Assembly (NCBI GenBank): GCA_017416055.1
Contig: JAFQDI010000268.1
Coordinates: 1-5,415 of the forward strand
DNA length: 5,415 bases
From: Lachnospiraceae bacterium
GTDB taxonomy: Bacteria; Bacillota_A; Clostridia; Lachnospirales; Lachnospiraceae
Direction: 5' to 3'
Shown: piece by piece, positions 1 through 5,415 of the stretch
How positions within the stretch are numbered: the first letter of the stretch is position 1
How the letters are laid out: each line of letters begins with the position of its first letter
Translations under genes and position numbers: made by a program
Notes under the pieces: generated by a model
Told to the model about the DNA's origin: nothing
The model's database searches: none
Seen by the model: the letters and a program-made list of their open reading frames with translations, nothing else

Positions 1-2
1 AG

Positions 3-128
3 GAGAGGTTTGCATGGTCCTTGGCACTGGACGAGACGCTTGTGCTGAAGCGGAATCATGAGGTGCTGAAGCAGATTTCGCCGGATATGCTTGAGAAAGA
101 TCTGTCTGAGATTGAATTACGATTATAA
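3..128 (+). CDS. C-terminal end of an upstream protein, possibly DUF58 family (partial)
   Basis: An open frame runs in from the left edge and ends at TAA (126-128), giving 41 residues that finish in DLSEIELRL. The visible piece is a charged, helical-looking tail with no membrane segment and no motif that names a family. It ends 18 nt before the transglutaminase-like gene on the same strand, so the two are probably cotranscribed. In many Firmicutes and Actinobacteria the gene immediately before a TgpA-like transglutaminase encodes a DUF58 (vWA-like) protein, itself preceded by a MoxR AAA+ ATPase. That context is the only basis for the suggested identity. That it is a real coding end is fairly secure; the family is a guess. 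Confidence 0.6.
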   Translation, partial: ERFAWSLALDETLVLKRNHEVLKQISPDMLEKDLSEIELRL

Positions 129-135
129 TCGATTA

Positions 136-141
136 AGGGTG
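136..141 (+). promoter_or_regulatory. Ribosome binding site selecting a GTG start
   Basis: AGGGTG lies 5 nt before GTG at 147, inside the purine-rich stretch 135-143. The first in-frame ATG is at 168 and has no comparable Shine-Dalgarno sequence at the right distance. The GTG start is therefore preferred. Confidence 0.6.
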
Positions 142-146
142 AGAAC

Positions 147-2549
147 GTGAAAAAGGAACAGAAGTCCATGATAGCGGACGTGCTTCTGGATGCGGTCTGT
201 GCGGTCGTTTCCGTGTATGCAGCCCGCAGTATGTTGAATGATGTATACCGATGGGGTGAGTTCGGTTTCGGCTCCGTATTGCTCATGTGTGCGGTAGCGC
301 TTGTACTGAGCTTGGGGATGGAACTGGCTTTCTTTGCGGGAGAGAAGCGTAAAGCGCAGATTCAGTGGGGAACACTGGGCGGTGGAACGCTGATTTTTAT
401 CGGGTTTTTGTGGTTCGGCGACAACTGGAGGGTGATGTCCTCAGGTGTGCTGAAGATGCTTTCGGTTTTTACCGAGTATTATGACTCCTATTACGGGACT
501 GAGATAGCGCTTAAAGGCGGTCATGTGATGGATGTTCCCGGTGCGCTGACCTTTTCCTTAATGTTGCTGCTTTTTTTAACGCTTTGGGCGGCGAAGAAGC
601 TAAGGTTTAATCTGATTTTGGCAATTCCGTCGATTTTGGTGTTTGCTACGGAACTGATGGTTGGATATTCTCCGAAAGCAACCGGTATTTTTCTGATGTT
701 TATCGGAATCGTATTGGCAAATGCTTCCGGATTCAAGCTTCCGGATCTTCATCCGGCGGTGGGAAAACGGACAGCGAAAGTGAGCGGATTTTGGCGCTTT
801 TCCTGGGTTGTGGTTGCTGTTTGTGTGGCATTTGGCTGCGTTCAGTTGCAGAAGTACAAAACAGATTCAGCGAAGGATTTTGTGGAGTCGGTGGAATCCA
901 TCAGAGATGTGTTGAATGAACTGCTCAGTGTTTTCCGTGCAGATACCTCCGACGATTCGGACACGCAGGGAGGCGGGCTGACGCATGAGCTTAACAATGA
1001 TTCTCCGTACTACCGGGATAGAACGAGGATACAGTTATGGATGTCGGAGGCACCGCAGGGTCCGTTATATCTGAAGGGGTATAGTGCAGATGACTACGAG
1101 GACGGTGTGTGGAACACCACTGCACGGGAATTTAAAAATGCATGCGCAGAGGCCTCGTATGATAGTCTGCACGTCGGAAGTGGAGTGGTAAATCTTGGAG
1201 TGACCAAGCTGGCGCAGAATTATGGCGTAAGCAGCTTATCCCAGGGAATGTTCGGAAAGGAATTCCGTATTTTCTTCTATTTCGATTCCGGGGAAGAGAT
1301 TTACTTACCTTATTTTGCAGAGATAGAGTCGGAACAGCTCGGAATGGTTGCGGACAGCCATTACTACAAAAAAGAGTCGTTCCGTAACCTCAGCATGACA
1401 ATCTGGTATTACGAAAACCAATACAGAAGCAGGCTGGATCATTTCACCTCAAACAGAACGGAAGAATGGGAGTTATGGTACGAAAGCTACATTGAGCAAA
1501 ACTATTTGGATGTTCCGGAGGAGTTGTCCAGCGTGAAGGAAATTGCCGACCAATTGGGCGGTGGAGTGATCATCGGTTCGTTCACGGAAAATGATTTGCG
1601 CCTGGCAAAGGCACAGATGGTGGCTAACTGGATGGAAAAGAATACCGAGTACAGTCTGGAATTGCCTGAATTGCCGGCGGGGGCTGACCCTATTGAGTAT
1701 TTCCTTGGGATATCGAGGACCGGCTATTGTATGCATTATGCTAGCGCGGCGGTGATGATTCTGCGTGAACTGGGAGTTCCGGCGAGATTTGCCACCGGAT
1801 ATGTGGCGAGCGAGGCTTCCTTCGAGCCTTCGGGAGACGGATTTCAGGCTCTTGTGATTGACCGTCAGTCTCATGCATGGGCGGAGATTTATCTGAGTGG
1901 GATCGGTTGGGTGCCGTTCGAGGTGACGAAAGGTTATCAGAACTCCATTCCGAATTTTACGGGAAACAACCAGGAATCGCGGCCCTCAGAGGGAGAGTCC
2001 GGAGGAGCGGGTCAAAACACGGAAGAGGATACGGATGAGATGACAACGGAAGGGGATACGGAGGAAGACGGTCCCAGCAAGTCACCTTCGAAAGGCCAGA
2101 ATACGAACGAAAAAACGACGGATGCGAATGTGGATGTGAACAAGTCGAATCGACAGATTGATCTTAAGAAGATCGTGAGAATCGCGCTTATTGTGATCGG
2201 GGTGCTTTTGGTGGTGACGGTGATTGCCTATGCGATCATCCGACTGATGAAAGAATACCGTGAGCGTCTTCTCAGGGAAATTCGGAGAAGACAGAATAGG
2301 ATTGCTATTCGAATGATCAACCGCAGAATCTACCGTAAACTGCGTTTGCTCGGAAAGGTATGGGTACTGAATCTGAGAGATAACCGATATGAGGAAATTC
2401 TGAAAGAGACATATCCGGACATTGCCGAAGAAGAGTGGAAGAAGTTCATGGATCTGGTGAAGGCGGCAGCGTTCTCAAAGCGGGAGTTCACTGACGACGA
2501 AGTACAGTTTTGCTACCGGATCTATCAGATGACAAAACCGCATCGTTGA
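147..2549 (+). CDS. Membrane-anchored transglutaminase-like protein (TgpA/DUF3488-DUF4129 type)
   Basis: This 800-aa protein starts at GTG. It has about seven hydrophobic segments near residues 8-26, 40-64, 76-91, 131-149, 153-172, 179-196 and 216-234. A large, probably extracytoplasmic region follows, containing LYLKGYSADDYEDGVW (307-322), which resembles the conserved strand before the core in TgpA-like proteins. The transglutaminase-like core has Cys528 in GYCMHYASA, His576 in SHAWAEIYL and Glu592 in GWVPFEVT, matching the papain-like Cys/His/acidic triad. A low-complexity linker rich in Glu, Thr, Ser and Gly (about 605-668) leads to a last membrane segment (676-700) and a basic cytoplasmic tail of about 100 residues, placed like DUF4129. 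Even membrane crossings put the core outside and the tail inside. The family is linked to envelope protein or peptide modification or hydrolysis, but the substrate is unknown. It probably shares an operon with the preceding gene. Confidence 0.88.
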   Translation: MKKEQKSMIADVLLDAVCAVVSVYAARSMLNDVYRWGEFGFGSVLLMCAVALVLSLGMELAFFAGEKRKAQIQWGTLGGGTLIFIGFLWFGDNWRVMSSGVLKMLSVFTEYYDSYYGTEIALKGGHVMDVPGALTFSLMLLLFLTLWAAKKLRFNLILAIPSILVFATELMVGYSPKATGIFLMFIGIVLANASGFKLPDLHPAVGKRTAKVSGFWRFSWVVVAVCVAFGCVQLQKYKTDSAKDFVESVESIRDVLNELLSVFRADTSDDSDTQGGGLTHELNNDSPYYRDRTRIQLWMSEAPQGPLYLKGYSADDYEDGVWNTTAREFKNACAEASYDSLHVGSGVVNLGVTKLAQNYGVSSLSQGMFGKEFRIFFYFDSGEEIYLPYFAEIESEQLGMVADSHYYKKESFRNLSMTIWYYENQYRSRLDHFTSNRTEEWELWYESYIEQNYLDVPEELSSVKEIADQLGGGVIIGSFTENDLRLAKAQMVANWMEKNTEYSLELPELPAGADPIEYFLGISRTGYCMHYASAAVMILRELGVPARFATGYVASEASFEPSGDGFQALVIDRQSHAWAEIYLSGIGWVPFEVTKGYQNSIPNFTGNNQESRPSEGESGGAGQNTEEDTDEMTTEGDTEEDGPSKSPSKGQNTNEKTTDANVDVNKSNRQIDLKKIVRIALIVIGVLLVVTVIAYAIIRLMKEYRERLLREIRRRQNRIAIRMINRRIYRKLRLLGKVWVLNLRDNRYEEILKETYPDIAEEEWKKFMDLVKAAAFSKREFTDDEVQFCYRIYQMTKPHR

Positions 2550-2570
2550 TAGGTGATTAATAAAGGAAAA

Positions 2571-2600
2571 GAGCTGCCGTACGAACTTGTACGGCAGCTC
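2571..2600. terminator. Bidirectional intrinsic terminator between convergent genes
   Basis: A perfect 12-bp inverted repeat (GAGCTGCCGTAC, loop GAACTT, GTACGGCAGCTC) lies 21 nt after the transglutaminase stop and 14 nt after the DUF1292 stop on the other strand. Read leftward, the stem is followed by TTTTCCTTTATT, a good U-tract. Read rightward, it is followed by AGTTTGTTTC, a weaker one. It should therefore end the ychF-DUF1292 transcript efficiently and the transglutaminase transcript somewhat less so. Confidence 0.88.
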
Positions 2601-2614
2601 AGTTTGTTTCGGGA

Positions 2615-2968
2615 TTATTCTTCGTCGTCTTCGATGATCTCGTCGTACTCGCATGCATCCAGCCACTCGTCGAACGCGTCGGATACGATCTCGAACTCGT
2701 CGTCATCTAAGATGTTCTCCAGATCGGGGTTGCCCTTCTCGTCCTGCAGATAACGGTAGATATAAACCTCGCCTTCCTCGCCTTCCGGAGGATTCAGGGG
2801 CAGAAGAACAATGTAGTCCTTTCCGCCTGCCTCGAGGATCGTCAGGATAGAGCACTCACAGGTGGAACCGTCATCTAACTGGAGAGTTACGGTCATTTTG
2901 TCATCACATGCGCTGCAGCCGTCGCAGTTGCCGGTGCAGTTGGTTAAAAGATCTTTTTCGTTGCTCAT
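2615..2968 (-). CDS. DUF1292 family protein with N-terminal cysteine cluster
   Basis: This is a 117-aa acidic, soluble protein with no signal peptide. Residues about 24-100 fit the DUF1292 (YrzB-like) pattern: beta strands MTVTLQLDDG, an ILTILEAGGKDYIVLLPL core, a Glu/Gly-rich turn, VYIYRYL, then an acidic helix (DDDEFEIVSDAFDEWL). The tail is almost all Asp and Glu. Ahead of the domain sits a cysteine cluster, C11-x3-C15-x2-C18-x2-C21, with Cys37 and Cys39 just inside the domain and Cys107 near the end. This could bind a metal or Fe-S centre, which is inference only. The start has a good AGGAAG site (2975-2980) 6 nt upstream. Its ATG follows the ychF stop by 18 nt, so it is probably the second gene of that operon, ended by the hairpin at 2571-2600. 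No biochemical function is established for the family as far as I know. Confidence 0.85.
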   Translation of the reverse strand: MSNEKDLLTNCTGNCDGCSACDDKMTVTLQLDDGSTCECSILTILEAGGKDYIVLLPLNPPEGEEGEVYIYRYLQDEKGNPDLENILDDDEFEIVSDAFDEWLDACEYDEIIEDDEE

Positions 2969-2986
2969 AATAAACTTCCTTTCTCT

Positions 2987-4084
2987 TTATACGTTGAATC
3001 TGAATAAAATCACATCGCCGTCTTTTACGACGTACTCTTTGCCTTCAAGTCCGACCAGACCCTTTTCCTTCGCAGCGGCGTAAGTGCCCGCATCCAGCAG
3101 ATCCTGATAATTTACGACCTCGGCACGGATGAAACCGCGTTCAAAGTCGGAGTGGATCTTTCCGGCAGCCTGGGGTGCTTTGGTTCCTTTTTTGATGGTC
3201 CAAGCGCGGGTCTCAGTCTCGCCTGCAGTCAGATAGCTGATGAGGCCGAGGAGACGATAACTCGCCGCGATCAGCTTGTCCAGACCGGACTCACTGATAC
3301 CCAGATCCTCAAGGAACATCTGCTTTTCCTCGTCATCCAGTTCAGCGATCTCCTGTTCAATCTGAGCGCAGATCACAAATACTTCGCTGTCATTTGCGGA
3401 AGCGAATTCGCGGACAGCCGCCACAAAATCATTGGACGCACCGTCATCAGCCAGATCATCCTCTGCGACGTTCGCAGCGAAGATCACCGGCTTTGCGGTA
3501 AGCAGGTTCAGAGACTGTACGAAAGGAACATCATCCGGGTCAGCGGGGGAGTAGCTCTTTGCCAGCTCGCCGTTCTCCAGATGAGCCTGAATCTCCTTTA
3601 AAATCTCAACTTCGTGAGCGATGGATTTGTCATTGTTTGCGGCTCTTGAAGACTTGGCAATGCGGCGCTCAAGAATCTCCAAATCGGAGAAGATAAGCTC
3701 CAGATTGATGGTCTCAATATCGCGCACAGGGCTGACACTGCCGTCCACGTGGATAATGTTGCTGTCCTCGAAGCAGCGGACAACGTGGACGATGGCATCC
3801 ACTTCACGGATGTTTGCCAGGAACTGGTTGCCCAATCCCTCGCCCTTTGATGCTCCCTTTACCAGACCGGCGATATCTACAAATTCGATCACCGCAGGGG
3901 TGGTTTTGCGGGAGTTATACAGATCAGTTAACAGTTTCAGTCGAAAATCCGGCACCGCAACCACACCTACATTCGGGTCGATGGTACAGAACGGATAGTT
4001 TGCAGACTCGGCGCCTGCCTTCGTCAAAGAGTTGAAGAGGGTACTTTTTCCAACATTGGGAAGACCCACGATACCTAATTTCAT
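2987..4084 (-). CDS. ychF: Redox/ribosome-associated P-loop ATPase YchF (OLA1 family)
   Basis: A 365-aa protein of normal YchF length, starting MKLGIVGLPNVGKST. It is a TRAFAC-class P-loop protein of the Obg group. Visible motifs are the P-loop G7-LPNVGKS-T15, the G3 motif DIAGLVKGASKGEGLGN (70-86) and NVAE (205-208) in the G4 position. A YchF-type Glu replaces the NKxD Asp there, which in this family goes with ATP rather than GTP preference. His112 in HVDG aligns with the proposed catalytic His of the family, and the G3 motif has a hydrophobic residue where Ras has Gln. Residues 130-175 form the charged coiled-coil insertion, and about 281-364 the C-terminal TGS domain. Family members associate with ribosomes and affect translation initiation and oxidative stress responses. 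An in-frame ATG at 4108 would add eight residues, but the strong Shine-Dalgarno and family alignment support 4084. Confidence 0.96.
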   Translation of the reverse strand: MKLGIVGLPNVGKSTLFNSLTKAGAESANYPFCTIDPNVGVVAVPDFRLKLLTDLYNSRKTTPAVIEFVDIAGLVKGASKGEGLGNQFLANIREVDAIVHVVRCFEDSNIIHVDGSVSPVRDIETINLELIFSDLEILERRIAKSSRAANNDKSIAHEVEILKEIQAHLENGELAKSYSPADPDDVPFVQSLNLLTAKPVIFAANVAEDDLADDGASNDFVAAVREFASANDSEVFVICAQIEQEIAELDDEEKQMFLEDLGISESGLDKLIAASYRLLGLISYLTAGETETRAWTIKKGTKAPQAAGKIHSDFERGFIRAEVVNYQDLLDAGTYAAAKEKGLVGLEGKEYVVKDGDVILFRFNV

Positions 4085-4088
4085 TTGT

Positions 4089-4096
4089 TCCTCCTT
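4089..4096 (-). promoter_or_regulatory. Strong ribosome binding site fixing the ychF start
   Basis: Read on the minus strand, AAGGAGGA (4096 to 4089) sits 4 nt before ATG at 4084, followed by MKLGIVGLPN, the usual family N-terminus. The upstream in-frame ATG at 4108 would place this site inside the coding region. Confidence 0.85.
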
Positions 4097-4121
4097 ATGA
4101 TCATTCAATCATCATTAATGG

Positions 4122-4150
4122 ATTGTAACACAGTCCGCGATAAATGAAAA
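4122..4150 (-). promoter_or_regulatory. Probable sigma-A promoter for ychF-DUF1292
   Basis: On the minus strand, TGTTACAAT (4130-4122) is an extended -10 element with TACAAT as the hexamer. A weak -35, TTTTCA (4150-4145), is 17 bp upstream and matches TTGACA at four of six positions. Transcription would start near 4115, giving a short leader of about 30 nt before the ribosome binding site and start codon. Called by eye only. Confidence 0.5.
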
Positions 4151-4157
4151 GAAGAAT

Positions 4158-4198
4158 TTGCTTTTTTTCTTGATTTGCGGTATGATAAGGGCTATGAT
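4158..4198 (+). promoter_or_regulatory. Two overlapping candidate sigma-A promoters for lgt
   Basis: Two hexamer pairs both have 17-bp spacers. The first is TTGCTT (4158-4163) with TATGAT (4181-4186); the second is TTGATT (4170-4175) with TATGAT (4193-4198). They are offset by exactly 12 bp. Either would start transcription 20-40 nt before the lgt ATG. The first -35 lies only 7 bp from the proposed ychF -35 on the other strand, so the promoters are back to back. Confidence 0.6.
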
Positions 4199-4230
4199 AG
4201 AGATGTTTAATACTTGTCAGGAGGAAGCAA

Positions 4231-5100
4231 ATGGATATTTTCTTTGTAAACTTGGGATTCGGGATCGAACATGTAGAGAAGACCTTCAGCGTATTCGGGT
4301 TTGAGATCGCCTACTACGGGCTGATTATTGTGATCGGTATGCTGGCCGGCACCGCGATTGCACTGTGGGACGCGAAGACGTCAGGACAGGATCCGGATAT
4401 TTATCTGGATTTCGGCCTTTACGCGATCATTATCTCGGTGATCGGCGCAAGACTGTACTACGTGGCATTTGAGTGGGATATGTATAAGGATAATCTGTTG
4501 GAGATTTTGAACATCCGTAACGGAGGATTGGCGATTTACGGAGGTGTTCTCGGCGCGCTGCTGACGATCTTTGTGTATACGAGAGTGAAGAAACAGCCGA
4601 TGCTGAAGATGATGGATACCGGAGCGATTGGCTTGATCACCGGGCAGATCATCGGACGCTGGGGCAATTTTGTAAACTGTGAGGCGTTCGGCGGTTACAC
4701 CGAGAGTCTGTTTGCGATGCGGCTCAACGTGGCGAATGTGAGTTCATCCATGATCAGCGATGAACTGTGGGCGAACAGAATCGTGGAAAACGGGATCACA
4801 TACATTCAAGTGCATCCTACCTTTTTCTATGAATCTATGTGGAATCTGGGTGTACTGATCCTCATGCTGCTTTACCGCAAGCATAAAAAATTCAACGGAG
4901 AAGTAGCGATGATGTATTTGTTCGGTTACGGATTCGGACGGTTCTGGATTGAGGGAATGCGCACCGATCAGCTGACAATCGGAGATACCGGCATCGCAGC
5001 TTCACAACTGCTCGCAGTGATAATGATGGTGATATCGGCCGTTTTTGTGATCGTGAAACGCGCTCAATTAAAGAAAAAGACACAGAAAACCGAGGGATAA
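4231..5100 (+). CDS. lgt: Prolipoprotein diacylglyceryl transferase Lgt
   Basis: A 289-aa polytopic membrane protein that moves a diacylglyceryl group from phosphatidylglycerol to the lipobox cysteine of prelipoproteins, the first step of lipoprotein maturation. The Lgt signature GRWGNFVNCEAFG occupies 142-154, with Arg143, Asn146 and Glu151 matching the essential residues of the E. coli enzyme at the same numbers. HPTFFYES (195-202) and GRFWIEGMRTDQL (236-248, with Arg237 and Glu241) are the other family blocks. Hydrophobic segments fall near 28-45, 62-80, 100-117, 130-141, 203-215, 226-238 and 257-276, with a Lys-rich cytoplasmic end. The position of E. coli His103 is Tyr103 here (AIYGG). 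ATG at 4231 has AGGAGG (4219-4224) 6 nt upstream. The gene diverges from ychF, and no clear hairpin terminator follows it. Confidence 0.96.
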   Translation: MDIFFVNLGFGIEHVEKTFSVFGFEIAYYGLIIVIGMLAGTAIALWDAKTSGQDPDIYLDFGLYAIIISVIGARLYYVAFEWDMYKDNLLEILNIRNGGLAIYGGVLGALLTIFVYTRVKKQPMLKMMDTGAIGLITGQIIGRWGNFVNCEAFGGYTESLFAMRLNVANVSSSMISDELWANRIVENGITYIQVHPTFFYESMWNLGVLILMLLYRKHKKFNGEVAMMYLFGYGFGRFWIEGMRTDQLTIGDTGIAASQLLAVIMMVISAVFVIVKRAQLKKKTQKTEG

Positions 5101-5183
5101 TCGTCAAAAAACAAAAAAAACGTATAATTTATGCCCCGATTTGGAAAAACTTTACTAAATATGCAAAAATGAAAAAATTATGC

Positions 5184-5212
5184 TTGCTATTTTGAGACAA
5201 ATTGGGTAGAAT
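5184..5212 (+). promoter_or_regulatory. Candidate sigma-A promoter for gap
   Basis: TTGCTA (5184-5189) and TAGAAT (5207-5212) are separated by 17 bp and sit in A/T-rich DNA with A-tracts upstream (about 5165-5178) that could act as an UP element. The start would be near 5219, leaving a leader of about 55 nt. An alternative extended -10 is TGTTATTAT (5231-5239), but it lacks a convincing -35. Confidence 0.5.
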
Positions 5213-5229
5213 ATTTATGGTTGATTTTT

Positions 5230-5415
<186 letters not shown>

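Noticed and set aside
1473..1874. 133-codon open frame on the minus strand inside the transglutaminase gene
   Set aside because: It lies antisense to the conserved catalytic core, has no recognisable domain, and its content is that of a reverse-strand shadow.
2553..2753. Ser-rich 66-codon open frame on the plus strand
   Set aside because: The Ser run is the complement of the Asp/Glu-rich DUF1292 tail, and the frame runs through the terminator hairpin.
3152..3601. 149-codon open frame on the plus strand inside ychF
   Set aside because: The opposite strand encodes the clearly conserved YchF coiled-coil and TGS regions; this frame shows no family features and no ribosome binding site of note.
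4097..4120. ATGATCAT palindrome and repeated AATGAT before ychF as an operator
   Set aside because: Short, simple and AT-rich, and it lies in the ychF leader; I cannot match it to any known regulator site.
5106..5120. A-runs after lgt as part of a terminator
   Set aside because: No GC-rich stem precedes a U-tract on the + strand, and the lgt transcript would carry A rather than U here. On the opposite strand there is no gene to terminate.
5123..5128. Perfect TATAAT hexamer downstream of lgt
   Set aside because: The matching -35 window (about 5100-5105) reads ATCGTC and there is no extended -10 TG, so this is more likely chance in AT-rich DNA than the gap promoter.

Overview
The window looks like chromosomal core sequence from a low-to-mid GC Gram-positive anaerobe of the Clostridia, most likely Lachnospiraceae. 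This rests on strong AGGAGG-type ribosome binding sites, sigma-A-like promoters, a Cys-headed DUF1292 protein, and a GAPDH N-terminus of the clostridial type. The taxonomy is inferred by eye; no search was run. I see no mobile element, CRISPR array, tRNA or rRNA.

Left part (1-2549, + strand): the last 41 codons of an upstream gene are followed after 18 nt by an 800-aa membrane-anchored transglutaminase-like protein. It has seven N-terminal membrane segments, an extracytoplasmic Cys/His/Glu core, an acidic linker, one more membrane segment and a cytoplasmic tail. The arrangement resembles the common MoxR ATPase / DUF58 / transglutaminase clusters, so the upstream fragment is probably a DUF58 protein, though too little is visible to prove it. 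The run ends at a near-perfect hairpin (2571-2600) that can also stop the convergent genes.

Middle part (2615-4084, - strand): ychF, encoding the P-loop ATPase YchF/OLA1, is followed after 17 nt by a small DUF1292 protein with an unusual N-terminal cysteine cluster. They appear to form a two-gene operon. The ychF start is best placed at 4084 (365 aa), directly after a strong Shine-Dalgarno sequence.

Right part (4085-5415, + strand): a 146-nt divergent promoter region separates ychF from lgt, which encodes prolipoprotein diacylglyceryl transferase. A 174-nt AT-rich intergenic region follows, then the first 47 codons of gap (glycolytic GAPDH). Just upstream of gap is an 18-bp palindrome close to the clostridial Rex operator consensus. 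This suggests that the gene for a major NADH-producing enzyme is controlled by the NADH/NAD+ sensor Rex.

The genes serve separate housekeeping roles: envelope protein processing, translation or stress-linked ATPase activity, lipoprotein maturation and glycolysis. I found no clearly new multi-gene system. The items most worth checking are the Rex-like site and the Cys-rich DUF1292 protein.
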